From positions 1 to 15,594 of the forward strand of contig PEXW01000037.1 of the NCBI GenBank assembly GCA_002774575.1: 15,594 nt of DNA, given 5' to 3'. This DNA comes from Candidatus Kerfeldbacteria bacterium CG08_land_8_20_14_0_20_43_14 (GTDB lineage: Bacteria > Patescibacteriota > Patescibacteriia > PEXW01). The position numbers were made by a program, and so were the translations under genes. Under the pieces are notes generated by a model. The model ran no database searches. It saw nothing but the letters and a program-made list of their open reading frames with translations, and was not told the DNA's origin. This document shows positions 6,329 to 15,373 of this stretch, in pieces. Numbering within the stretch: the first letter of the stretch is position 1; every line of letters starts with the position of its first letter.

Positions 6329-7933
6329 TTAGTCTAAGTACTTTTGGGTTACAAAGGTATTCCCAGATTGATCAGATCCGCCAATGGCAAATTCAGAATA
6401 GTCCAAACCTGCAAGATTGAATGTCCAGCCGTAGCTGGTTCCTGAAATGACCGGCTCTAACACTTGCGGTTTGATTCGGGCGTAACTGCCATCGGGTTTT
6501 TTAATCGCGCCAAAAGGATAGGCAAAAAGCGGCTCATTAGTTATTAAAGTATAAACTTCTCCCTGACGATTTACATTCGCTGATGGAGCTTGTTCATCAA
6601 TGATGTTCTGCATAATGTGGATGCCTTCCAGAGCGTTGACGAATTTATATTTTACTTCAGGGTAACGACGGATAACTTCATGCAACGAATTCAACCAAGA
6701 ATACCTGTCAAAGTAAACATAATTGGAATGAATATAAGTACAAATTAAAACATCTTGGCCTTGGTTCGCCAAATTAAAAGCATTAAAAACATCGGCCAGT
6801 GAACCTCCGCATTTAAAAACTTGCCTTTTCAGGTTCCCGGGTAGTTGATAATCAGAAGAGCTGGGATGATAAGCCGACCAGTTGGCCAGGGCTCGGCGCC
6901 AGTCATAAACATTTCCAATACCGTCAGAGGTGGATTGATTGTTATACATAGGAGCCAGGTTGCTGAAGTCATAAGGCAGAATATCGTCCAGCCAATTGGA
7001 AAAATCCGTGTTTTCCCAAACCCAGCCCATGCGAATCAGCGAAGGATAAAACTGCTGATCCAGAATCTGACTGGCCAGCATTTTCTCCGCCAGTTCCACG
7101 TCCGTGCCATGAGTGTATGGAGTTTGATTAAAGGTTAATAACTGATTCCAGAAAAAAATACCGTCATTATTCAAATCATTCCAATCCTGGTGATGATAAT
7201 GCCAGCTGTATGTATCGCCATAGGCCTTGGCTTTTTGAGTATATTGCCGCATAGTTGTGTGAATGATATTGCAATCAGCCTGGGTGCTCTGGCAATAAGC
7301 TTCATCATTCATTAAAAACCAAGAAAGCTTAATTTTACCGCCAAAGGAATCTCGATTCACATTGCGATACGGTTCGCTCAAAACATATTCCACATCGCTA
7401 CCAGGGCCGTAATTACTCAAATTTAGTGTGTTAATTTGCTGTTTGGGATCAAGCCCCATTTCTTCGGTATCCACCGCGTGAATCACATAAATCGTGCCTT
7501 TGCCAGGAGCAGGCTTGCAGGCTCCGCTAACACAGCCATTGAGGCAGTAGTGATAACCCATCTGCGGCTGGTTATTCTGGCAAGTATATTCAACCACAAC
7601 ATTACTTCCATTGGCTTGACAATAATCTTGATAACTCCGGAGTATAGTTTGGTCAGAATAAATACTAACTGTGCTTTGGACTTCAAAGTTCATACCCTCA
7701 TCATTGTCCTGGCAGGTTTCCAAAGCCAGGGGTTGATTAGGCATTTTTGATGCGGTAGAAGTCAGTTTGTTATCAATGCTAACTGCTTCGTTTTCCAAAC
7801 CAAACGCTTGTTTAGTGTAACCGTGATTTTTATAGACAATTCCGGCAAAAATAATTACAAAAAAAACAAATACCGCCAGGCTAATTAGCAAGTTATCCTT
7901 TTTAATTCTCTTTGGCTTAATCCTTTTTCTCAT
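6329..7933 (-). CDS. Membrane-anchored NodB/polysaccharide-deacetylase-like protein
   Basis: 534 aa. A basic N-terminus (MRKRIKPKRIKK) and one transmembrane helix (about 14-33) suggest an extracellular membrane-tethered protein. A Cys-rich tag (about 74-139) has DNDEG after C74, then C105, C118, C130, C134 and C139 in a DYC...EYTC...YHYC..GC..GAC pattern, known from CPR and archaeal surface proteins. The rest (about 146-450) looks like a divergent NodB fold. Candidate motifs are HAVDTEE (D155, E157) for the metal Asp, WHYHHQDW (H245, H247, H248) for the metal His pair, R301 in RMGW, and H402 in YIHSN for the catalytic His. A small beta domain ends the protein. If active it would deacetylate or cleave a surface or matrix polysaccharide. 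It starts nine bases after the giant gene, so the two form an operon. The fold call is moderate and the substrate is unknown. Confidence 0.6.
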   Translation of the reverse strand: MRKRIKPKRIKKDNLLISLAVFVFFVIIFAGIVYKNHGYTKQAFGLENEAVSIDNKLTSTASKMPNQPLALETCQDNDEGMNFEVQSTVSIYSDQTILRSYQDYCQANGSNVVVEYTCQNNQPQMGYHYCLNGCVSGACKPAPGKGTIYVIHAVDTEEMGLDPKQQINTLNLSNYGPGSDVEYVLSEPYRNVNRDSFGGKIKLSWFLMNDEAYCQSTQADCNIIHTTMRQYTQKAKAYGDTYSWHYHHQDWNDLNNDGIFFWNQLLTFNQTPYTHGTDVELAEKMLASQILDQQFYPSLIRMGWVWENTDFSNWLDDILPYDFSNLAPMYNNQSTSDGIGNVYDWRRALANWSAYHPSSSDYQLPGNLKRQVFKCGGSLADVFNAFNLANQGQDVLICTYIHSNYVYFDRYSWLNSLHEVIRRYPEVKYKFVNALEGIHIMQNIIDEQAPSANVNRQGEVYTLITNEPLFAYPFGAIKKPDGSYARIKPQVLEPVISGTSYGWTFNLAGLDYSEFAIGGSDQSGNTFVTQKYLD

Positions 7934-7942
7934 ACAATGCTT

Positions 7943-8389
7943 TTAAAACCTAGCCGTGGTTACCACTGTGGCATTACTGTGATAACTGCCAGCCGCGGAT
8001 GCCGCTGTAATGCTGGCCTCAAAACACAATGTTGTAACTTCGCTGGTTGCGGCTCCGGCATTTGAGGCAAAAGACTGGAAAGCCGTGGTTAAAGCCGTGG
8101 CATTGGAAGTTGAAGCGGTATTTGAACAGGCAGCCGGATTCCACTGGGCAATAGTATTACCGGATTGCGAAGAAGAGGCTCCATATTCGGCGGTCCCAGC
8201 AACGATTGTACCTCCTGCCGTGTCAGCGATTGTGTCTGTACCAGAGGTCAAAGTATGGTCATATTTTACCATTGAAATATAGCCGCTGGTAGCATTAGTC
8301 GTAACTGTGCTGGTAATATCAGCCTGATTAACACTACTGACGGACAAAGTCCCTAAAGCCGCAGTATTACCGCTTAACAATACTGATAA
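7943..8389 (-). repeat. Copy 2 of the 447-bp C-terminal surface module
   Basis: The final 148 codons plus stop of the giant gene pair with 5163-5609 without gaps. Conserved landmarks are LSVLLSGNTAALG, GYISMVKYD, TSGTDTIADTAGGTI, AGTAEYGASSSQ, the Cys in ACSN and LCF, and the terminal SNATVVTTARF. The strong DNA match suggests recent duplication or gene conversion. Confidence 0.85.
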
Positions 8390-11300
8390 AGTTTTATTAC
8401 AAAAGGCTCCGGTAGAAATATTCCAGCCGGTGTTATTAAGACTATCCATGGAATAGGTCGCGCAAAAAGAATTGCCGGAATTGGTTGACCAGGAAACATC
8501 AACATAAGAAACTGTGGCCGCGGTAGGAGTGATTATCCAGGCGCCGGTATTGTCCCTTTGCAAAGTAATTAAATTTCCGGCTGAACCTACTGCTGTCCAG
8601 GTGCCTTCCACAGTTTGGGTAGTACCGTGCACAAAAGTTATGGTTTTGGCCGCGCCAATGCCCGAAGAATAAAGATTATAAAAAGTAGTACTGCCGGTTA
8701 TGGTACCTGCGTTTGCCGAGTCTAAAGTTACAGTGCCGCTGTTATGCGTAAAAACTCCGTTATTAGTCCAGGATTTTGCCACAGTAAAGCTGGCAGAACT
8801 GGAGGCTGAAAGCGTGGTGCCAGAGCCGATTGAAACTGAACCATTCACATCCAAAATCCGATCATTAGTGTTGTTATCTAAAGTCAAAGCCGTACCGGTA
8901 TTGGTGAGAGCTAAGTCATTGGCCACGATAATTTGGCCTGTGCCAGTGCCATTGGTGGTAATGGTATTTGTGCCAGAGGTGTTGGTAAAAGTCAGGTTGT
9001 AAAAAGTCCAGTTGGTGGCCACGGCCACATTAGTGCCAAAACTTTTTGCTGCAGCCACTGACTGGGTGAAAGTATTGGTGGAAGCCATATTTATGGTGCC
9101 ACAGGTGGTCAGACATTGCACATTGCCGTTGACCGTGACATTAGCTGTGCCTGCCGCAGTGGTGAATGTGCCAGCGGTCATGATCAAATCATTGGTCACG
9201 GTTACGGTATTGGTTAAAGGCGACCATTCGCCATTAGCCCCATTAAAAGTTAAATTGTAAAAGGAAGAACCGCCGGGGTTGATGGTATGGCCAGAACCGG
9301 TAGCGTTAAATGTGACCGTGCCGGAACGAGCTGTAAATAAATCGCTATTGGTCCAATTACCACCAATACTAATGGCGTTATTTTCCGTATTAACCGTGTC
9401 CAATACTCCGCCGGTAATCGTGACATTATTCAAAACCACTAATGGATCCTGAACATTAACGGTCAAAGTATAAGCACCGCCACCGTCATTAACCACTAAA
9501 TCATAAAGACTGCCTGTGCCAGCGGTGATTAAGTCATTAACAACATCAGCTACTACAGCACCAATACCCATATTCAAAGTTGAACCGACATTGGTACCGC
9601 TACTATTTGCATAAGTACCTGTGGCTTGCAAATCAAATTTGCCTCTGCAAATTATATAGGTGCCGTCAGTTTCCACATCATCATTCACATCCATTATGCC
9701 ATCAATGGTTATGGCTCCATCCGAAGTTACATCATATCCATTAGTATTGTAAGTATCGCCGGCATTTACAGTTAATGATCGAACCGAGGTATCGCTGGCT
9801 AAATCCGTGGTGCCGGGCGACAAGCCGATTTGCACGTCGCCCATATTCTGTTTTGGCGAAGTGCTGTCAGTAAAAGTATTGGGTGAAGGATTGCCATCCA
9901 AAATCAGGATGCCCGAAGTAGAGGCTGTGAAAGTTGTGCCAGCGGCCAAAGTAAAGTTGCCATAAACCGATAAATTCGCACTGGCTGCCTGGGTAAAGCC
10001 GCCAGCAGTAACATCAAAAGTTTGATTAACTAACATGGCATCTGCCGAAGCCACGCTCCCGCCGGAAACTTTGAACTTTTGAAGTCCCTGGCTGGCAGAA
10101 GTAATGGTTTTAGCCGTACCGTCCATTTCCAAAGTATTATTGGTGGAAGCGGTGAAGGTGCCATTGGTGAAGTTCACGCTCCCGCTGACTTTCCAGGTAC
10201 CAGAGCCGGTGATTATCGCTGGTGTAGCTGAACCGCCTTTGGTAAAGGTTAGGTCGCCGGTAATATTCACGGTCGGGTTGGCAGAGGCGTCCATGGTCAA
10301 GACCTGGCTCTGGCTGGCATCAGTAATGATTTTGAAATTGCCGTTGATCTGCTGGGTGCCAGCCGCCATGGCAATAGATCTTATGTTGCCGGTATTGACA
10401 TACACCTCCACATCACCGCCATAGGTACGGGCGTCAAAAATGGTATTGAGAATATTGCCACCGGTAGCGTCGTACCGCACGACAGAACTGATGGTACCGC
10501 CGCTGCCAGGTCCGCAGGAGGTGTCGGTGAAGCGCAGAGTACCAAGGCCGGAGATAGTGCCATTGTGAAGAAAGTAAGAGCCCGTATGGCTGACCATTCG
10601 GGCGGAGGAAATCGAGAGGGTATCATCAACCGCCACCGTAAACACATTGGAAACAATTACATCGGTATTTTGGACAGTTACTGTTCCACTGGTCACGGGA
10701 TCTATCTTGAGGTTGTATAATGTTTCGCCATTGGCGTCAACCGTTCCCGGACCGATCATGGCCACTTCAGACCACACATCAGCGCTGATGGTAGTGTCAG
10801 CGGAAACAAGAAAATTATTTTTTACATTTATGGTAGTGCCTGGCAGGGTGTATGTTTCGGCCGAGCTGGGCTGTAATTCCAGATTGTAGTAATAGTAAGT
10901 CGTCGACGGGCCAGTGAAACCAACTGAAACATTACTCGATGGATTCACGCCGGTGTAGCGAAAAGTAGAAGTATTGCCAATAAGGTAAGTAATTGCGGAA
11001 ACTGATGCGGGTGTAGCGCCGGTCAAAATCCAGGTTTTCGCGCCGGCATCAAGGGTATGTTGATAGCCGCAACTTTCACCGCAGTTGCACGATTGCGTGG
11101 TTAGAGTCCCATTGATAGTCATAGTGCCGCTGCCCGCGCCAGTGGTGGTATTATATGCCAAAGTACAACCCGTGGCGCCAATAGACAGGGTCAAATTATT
11201 CAAAGTCCAGTCAGCCGTACTGCTCGAGCCAATCACGCCGCTGGTGTAAAGAGTAACAGTATTAGCTGTGTGATTAAGGGCTCCGGCGCCGGTTAAATCT

Positions 11301-14300
11301 CCGCCGTTGACGGTCATGTTATAAGCACTGGCCAGTGTGCCACTAGAAATCGTCACATCGCCGAAAAGTTGCGTAGTAAAAGTGTCGCTAAGCGTGATAG
11401 TGTTACCACTGCCTGGATTGGCAACAAAATTGAATGGCTGGTTAGACGCTGTAGTCAGAGCAGTGCCAGAGCCATTCATGGTTAAGGTATTGTTGGCCGT
11501 GGCCGTGAAAGTGCCATTAGTCAGATTCACATTGCCGGAAACAGTCCAGGTGCCCGTGCCAGTGGTGATAGTTTTAGTTCCACCGCCTGCAGTGTAAGTT
11601 AAAGCTCCACCCACATTTACAGTTGGGTTATTGTCTGCGCCGACTAAAGTTACTGACCCTGTTCCCGAAGAAAGCACGGTCAAACTCCCAGCTAAAGTAT
11701 GGGTGGAAGCCGACATGGTAACAGTTCTGCCATTGGTCGCACCGCTGTTATCAATTTCCACCAGCTGATAATCAGTCCGATTACTCATGGTTTGATTGGT
11801 AGAGGTTGTATCAAACCTTAATATCAAACTACCTGATAAACTTCCACTGGTTGGAAAAGCCGTTGAAGAACGATAAGTATAACGGCCTGGACCAGACAAG
11901 GTTCCGTTTAAGGTTAATGTGGAGCCAGTGTGGACTAAAGTTCGGCCAGAGCCAATGTTAAAGGTATCGTCTGTAGCGACATTTACGGTTCCACTGACTG
12001 TCAGATCAGATGTATCAAGAGTAGTGGCACCCGTCGTAGCCGGATCGATAGTTAAATTATTTAAAGTCGCGCCGCCGCCCACAATCGTGCCATTTGTGCC
12101 AGTCATGGTTACGGTGGTTGAGCCGGCGGTAACCGAGGCTGGCAAGGTTAGGTTATTTTTTATGGAAATATCCGAAGCCAAAGTCGGCGTGCCAGTAAGG
12201 GTCAAATTATAAAAAGTCAAGGAGGGCGTGGTCCCGCCGCCAATACTGCCGGTGCCGGAAATGGTTACCGTCGGCGTGCCGGAAGCGGTGGTAACGACAG
12301 CGCTGGTGCCGGAGGTGGTGATATCGCCGCCGGCGATGGTCGTGTCGGCGTCGATAGTTAGATTCGCCCCACCGTCTACCAAGACATCCAGGCCGATAGC
12401 GCTGGTCGCCGTATCCAGGTAAGCAGTGGCGCTGTCATCCACATGCAGGTCTCCACCCGTGGCGTTGGTGGTAACAGTGCCGCCCGGGTCATAGGTATCA
12501 CCGGTCCAAATGTGCAGTTCCAGTCCCGAACTCACTGTCAGGGCATTGGTATTGGAAGTGAAGCCGATTTCCGTATTGGCGCAATTCGTGCCGCTGTCGT
12601 TGTCGCAGTTGGCCAGGTCGGAATTAGCGATACTGCCGGTATGCTCATTACGGATAATTACCCTATTTTGATATATAGACAAGCCCGTGCAGTTGGGCGT
12701 GCCAGTGCAGGAGGCGCCGTACTTCAGAGCCAAGGTACCGTCAGCCGTAGCCCCATCTATCCAGATGGTGAGCACATCGCCGTTGGATGGCGCAGTAACA
12801 CCGGTGATAGACCAAACACCCGAGCCATCAGTGCCGTCAGCATCGGAAAAAGTCGCCCCAGTCGCGCCGTTCACCAGAATAATCGTGCCACCACTGCTGT
12901 TAAGGGTGGTGCCTGTTTCGTTGGTGTAGGCGGTGCCGGACACGGTAACAGTACTGACCGCGGCTTTAATTTCCACGGCAATGCCGCCCCAATTTTGCGT
13001 ACCAGAAGCGATACTGGCATAAGCCGAGGTGTCATTGCTGGCAATCCATTCTGACTCCAGTTCGGTACCCGGAGCCGAATTGCCACTATCACCAAATTCA
13101 GTCCAGCCAGCTTCATTATCAATGAATGCCCGATTATCAATGGAAAAACCTGCGGCAGTAACATTATTAGTCGAGCCAAAGGCGCTTAGAGTAACAGTCA
13201 GGTCGGCAGCGGCGGTGGCCGTATTGGTCTGGCTCTGGACTACGGCGCCGCTGCCATTGGTGCCGCTGGTATCCGTACCGGTGTACTGGGTGATCGACCA
13301 GCGGGCGCCGGTGTTGGCAGTGCCGGCCACGGTGACCGTTACCGCACCGGTGGTAGGCGAGGCACCCATAGCCCTAAAAAGCGTCAGGCGATATAAACCA
13401 CCACTGAAGGTAGTATTTGTTACTTCCTCCCAGGTCAGGCTGTTCCCTGATAATGTAACTGTATTCGCCGCTGAAGCGTGGGAGTTAACCACCCAGGCTA
13501 ACACTAAAGCGTTACTTGACGGGGTGATGCTGGCGGTAGCATAAGACTGGCCATTTACCGCGGTACCAGAAGTTGCAAGATTAGAGCCGCTAACCGCGTC
13601 CGAGGCAATTTGCCACTGGCGATATTCCTCAAAGGTGCCTACTTTTATCTTCCCCAGGTAAAAAATCGCGGGGCTGATATCCGGCGGATTGAAAATATAA
13701 GATAAGGTGTATGTTTTTCCCGCTTGCCAGTCCACCTGCCAGTCGATTGACTTCCTGTCGCCAGTAGCGCTGGCGCTTTGGCCATTGTTATCAATACTGA
13801 TGATGGCAAAATCATCGGGGACAAAGTCTGAAAATGAGCCTTGGTAGTTTTCATTAGCCGTGATTTCCAGCTTCATTTCATATGGGGCAATTGGCCAAAC
13901 GCGGGTGGGGCCGGATCGCGAAATATCAAAAGCAATAACCGCTTTAACCGGAATTTTTTCTTCAATTTCATTAACACCTTCGGCCGTAACCGCCTTGAGT
14001 TTAAAAACATATTCCCCCTCCACGCCAGTATCATATGCCGCGCTGTAATCCGGAACATTAGTAACAGTAGTCGGCCCGCATTCGGGAGATAAGCTAATGG
14101 TTTTATCCTGGGTGGAAAAATCTTTTTTCTCGCCCCAAGGGCTGGTAACGGTTAATCGCAGATCCGTGTCGCACAAAGTATGCCCTTTGCTATCAAGCGT
14201 GCCCATGCCGATTTTAACTGTTTCCCCCGGGTGATAAATTGACTTGTCCGTATTCATGACCAGCACGCCCCAGGAAAAGTCCCTGGTTATTTCGCCCTCA

Positions 14301-15331
14301 ACATTATCCTGAATAATTTTAAAGGTAATTTTGTATTTTCCCGGCTTTTTAAAATTGCTATTTTTCAGCTTGTAGTCTTCAAAAGTCGAGCGACTGCTGG
14401 TGCTTTGGCTGGTTTCAAATTCCACCGGAAATTTGGCGCCGCTTGGGTCAGTTACTTTAACCTCCTCTACCTCCCTTTTCACTCCGTCAAAACCCAAAAA
14501 ATTCAGCCGGGATTTTTCCGCCACCTGCACGGCTATTTCCGGGGTTTCAGTCGCCTTATATAAATTCTTTTCAACTCTCACGCTGTTTTCCGGTAATTTC
14601 AAATTTTTCAAAACCGGCCGTTCTTTTACCGAAATATCCAAGCCCATGCCGTCCACAAAAACCGAGGAAACTTCGTCAGACGGCATTGCCAGAAAATCCG
14701 CTCTGACCTGAAATTTTGAAATTTGATCCAGATTGAAATTTGCCAGATCAACCTGCCAATAACCGCCATGGGTGCCGTTGCTAGACTGACCCGTGGTGGC
14801 AAAAGAGTCTATATTCTGCCAATTTTCTCCGTCCAGGCTGTATTCCAAAACCACCACATCTTCGCTTTCTGCAAAGCCGTTGGCGGCCAGGGAAATCTTC
14901 AGGCTTGCGGATTCCAATCGGCCGTCTTTTGGCAAATCATCAGGCAGGCTAAAGCCAGAGCAAACCAACGTAGATTTAATATCGTCCAGCTGCTGTTTAT
15001 CATCTGAATTCGCGCCATTAACAATGATATTAACATTGGAAATATACGCAGAATTTTCAGCGGAAAAATCCCCCCGGTTTGCCGACGACAATAAATCAAT
15101 TTTTTCCGCGTTTTTGGCAGCCTGCCAGCCGGAACAGTCAGCAGGTGAAATTCTGTAAACCGGAGTTCCGGAGTTCTGCGCCTGGCCGAACATTAAAGCT
15201 CCAAAAATTATAAAGACCACCACAAAGCCGGCAGACTGTTTGAGGTTATGCTGAAAAAATCCAAAGACATCAAAAGGCTTTCGCCTTTTACTTATTTTTT
15301 TTACAAGCTTTTTTTTGTTATTTTTGCGCAT
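7943..15331 (-). CDS. Giant secreted beta-repeat surface protein (adhesin/S-layer-like)
   Basis: 2462 aa. A Lys/Arg-rich stretch and hydrophobic helix (about 33-49) resemble a long signal peptide or N-terminal anchor. A discoidin-like region (about 138-235, YSLDGENWQNIDSF) is followed by macroglobulin/Ig-like domains (about 255-570). These include NTDKSIYHPGETVKIG near 360-375, a bait-like A2M MG-domain signature, and end in FEEYRQWQIASD. A jelly-roll-like domain (about 590-790) has WSITQYTGTD and ESEWIASNDT. An Ig-like domain (about 793-870) follows. From about 870 to 2300 come beta-helix-like repeats rich in Thr/Ser/Gly/Asn, marked by (S/T)FYNLTF and NFTNGTFTA units. The last 148 residues are the module shared with the 357-aa protein. 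The likely role is adhesion or a surface coat (inference). It is first in an operon with the NodB-like gene. Base composition varies along the repeats. Confidence 0.85.
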   Translation of the reverse strand: MRKNNKKKLVKKISKRRKPFDVFGFFQHNLKQSAGFVVVFIIFGALMFGQAQNSGTPVYRISPADCSGWQAAKNAEKIDLLSSANRGDFSAENSAYISNVNIIVNGANSDDKQQLDDIKSTLVCSGFSLPDDLPKDGRLESASLKISLAANGFAESEDVVVLEYSLDGENWQNIDSFATTGQSSNGTHGGYWQVDLANFNLDQISKFQVRADFLAMPSDEVSSVFVDGMGLDISVKERPVLKNLKLPENSVRVEKNLYKATETPEIAVQVAEKSRLNFLGFDGVKREVEEVKVTDPSGAKFPVEFETSQSTSSRSTFEDYKLKNSNFKKPGKYKITFKIIQDNVEGEITRDFSWGVLVMNTDKSIYHPGETVKIGMGTLDSKGHTLCDTDLRLTVTSPWGEKKDFSTQDKTISLSPECGPTTVTNVPDYSAAYDTGVEGEYVFKLKAVTAEGVNEIEEKIPVKAVIAFDISRSGPTRVWPIAPYEMKLEITANENYQGSFSDFVPDDFAIISIDNNGQSASATGDRKSIDWQVDWQAGKTYTLSYIFNPPDISPAIFYLGKIKVGTFEEYRQWQIASDAVSGSNLATSGTAVNGQSYATASITPSSNALVLAWVVNSHASAANTVTLSGNSLTWEEVTNTTFSGGLYRLTLFRAMGASPTTGAVTVTVAGTANTGARWSITQYTGTDTSGTNGSGAVVQSQTNTATAAADLTVTLSAFGSTNNVTAAGFSIDNRAFIDNEAGWTEFGDSGNSAPGTELESEWIASNDTSAYASIASGTQNWGGIAVEIKAAVSTVTVSGTAYTNETGTTLNSSGGTIILVNGATGATFSDADGTDGSGVWSITGVTAPSNGDVLTIWIDGATADGTLALKYGASCTGTPNCTGLSIYQNRVIIRNEHTGSIANSDLANCDNDSGTNCANTEIGFTSNTNALTVSSGLELHIWTGDTYDPGGTVTTNATGGDLHVDDSATAYLDTATSAIGLDVLVDGGANLTIDADTTIAGGDITTSGTSAVVTTASGTPTVTISGTGSIGGGTTPSLTFYNLTLTGTPTLASDISIKNNLTLPASVTAGSTTVTMTGTNGTIVGGGATLNNLTIDPATTGATTLDTSDLTVSGTVNVATDDTFNIGSGRTLVHTGSTLTLNGTLSGPGRYTYRSSTAFPTSGSLSGSLILRFDTTSTNQTMSNRTDYQLVEIDNSGATNGRTVTMSASTHTLAGSLTVLSSGTGSVTLVGADNNPTVNVGGALTYTAGGGTKTITTGTGTWTVSGNVNLTNGTFTATANNTLTMNGSGTALTTASNQPFNFVANPGSGNTITLSDTFTTQLFGDVTISSGTLASAYNMTVNGGDLTGAGALNHTANTVTLYTSGVIGSSSTADWTLNNLTLSIGATGCTLAYNTTTGAGSGTMTINGTLTTQSCNCGESCGYQHTLDAGAKTWILTGATPASVSAITYLIGNTSTFRYTGVNPSSNVSVGFTGPSTTYYYYNLELQPSSAETYTLPGTTINVKNNFLVSADTTISADVWSEVAMIGPGTVDANGETLYNLKIDPVTSGTVTVQNTDVIVSNVFTVAVDDTLSISSARMVSHTGSYFLHNGTISGLGTLRFTDTSCGPGSGGTISSVVRYDATGGNILNTIFDARTYGGDVEVYVNTGNIRSIAMAAGTQQINGNFKIITDASQSQVLTMDASANPTVNITGDLTFTKGGSATPAIITGSGTWKVSGSVNFTNGTFTASTNNTLEMDGTAKTITSASQGLQKFKVSGGSVASADAMLVNQTFDVTAGGFTQAASANLSVYGNFTLAAGTTFTASTSGILILDGNPSPNTFTDSTSPKQNMGDVQIGLSPGTTDLASDTSVRSLTVNAGDTYNTNGYDVTSDGAITIDGIMDVNDDVETDGTYIICRGKFDLQATGTYANSSGTNVGSTLNMGIGAVVADVVNDLITAGTGSLYDLVVNDGGGAYTLTVNVQDPLVVLNNVTITGGVLDTVNTENNAISIGGNWTNSDLFTARSGTVTFNATGSGHTINPGGSSFYNLTFNGANGEWSPLTNTVTVTNDLIMTAGTFTTAAGTANVTVNGNVQCLTTCGTINMASTNTFTQSVAAAKSFGTNVAVATNWTFYNLTFTNTSGTNTITTNGTGTGQIIVANDLALTNTGTALTLDNNTNDRILDVNGSVSIGSGTTLSASSSASFTVAKSWTNNGVFTHNSGTVTLDSANAGTITGSTTFYNLYSSGIGAAKTITFVHGTTQTVEGTWTAVGSAGNLITLQRDNTGAWIITPTAATVSYVDVSWSTNSGNSFCATYSMDSLNNTGWNISTGAFCNKTLSVLLSGNTAALGTLSVSSVNQADITSTVTTNATSGYISMVKYDHTLTSGTDTIADTAGGTIVAGTAEYGASSSQSGNTIAQWNPAACSNTASTSNATALTTAFQSFASNAGAATSEVTTLCFEASITAASAAGSYHSNATVVTTARF
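10068..10729 (-). repeat. Long internal repeat B of the giant protein
   Basis: Residues about 1535-1755, from GETLYNLKIDP to LQKFKV, match residues about 1087-1302. Shared blocks are NL(T/K)IDP, VA(T/V)DDT, a Thr/Leu-rich HTGS strand, the NPTVN...LT(Y/F)T segment and GTW(T/K)VSG(N/S)VN(L/F)TNGTFTA. The offset is about 448 residues, longer than the local beta-helix rung period, so this is a segmental duplication. Boundaries are approximate. Confidence 0.65.
11425..12073 (-). repeat. Long internal repeat A of the giant protein
   Basis: Residues about 1087-1302, from GATLNNLTIDP to NQPFNFV, form the partner of repeat B 1344 bases away. The ends correspond: both finish with a TNGTFTA(T/S)xNNTL(T/E)M(N/D)G strand and an alanine/serine turn. 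The middle of the repeat diverges in sequence and length. Boundaries are approximate. Confidence 0.65.
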
Positions 15332-15341
15332 TAATTAATGC
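15328..15341. promoter_or_regulatory. Perfect 14-bp palindrome over the giant gene's start codon
   Basis: GCATTAATTAATGC is its own reverse complement and contains the ATG of the giant gene (15331-15329). It could be an operator for a dimeric regulator or could hide the start codon in RNA. AT-rich palindromes of this size can arise by chance, so function is uncertain. Confidence 0.3.
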
Positions 15342-15373
15342 TTTTTCTTGTGCCTAGCCCTAAATACCACGCT

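Noticed and set aside
7943..8389. True WxL domain at the ends of the giant and 357-aa proteins
   Set aside because: The W-x-L motifs that define the family are absent. Only the position, beta character and WxLIP-like neighbour suggest an analogy.
8400..12200. Repetitive texture that could suggest a CRISPR array or tandem DNA repeats
   Set aside because: Repeats are irregular, open-frame and protein-level; no constant-length repeat with unique spacers is seen.
8010..13544. Several hydrophobic Val/Pro-rich plus-strand open frames opposite the giant gene
   Set aside because: They are reverse-complement shadows of Thr/Gly/Asn-rich codons; the minus-strand frame is continuous over 2462 codons.
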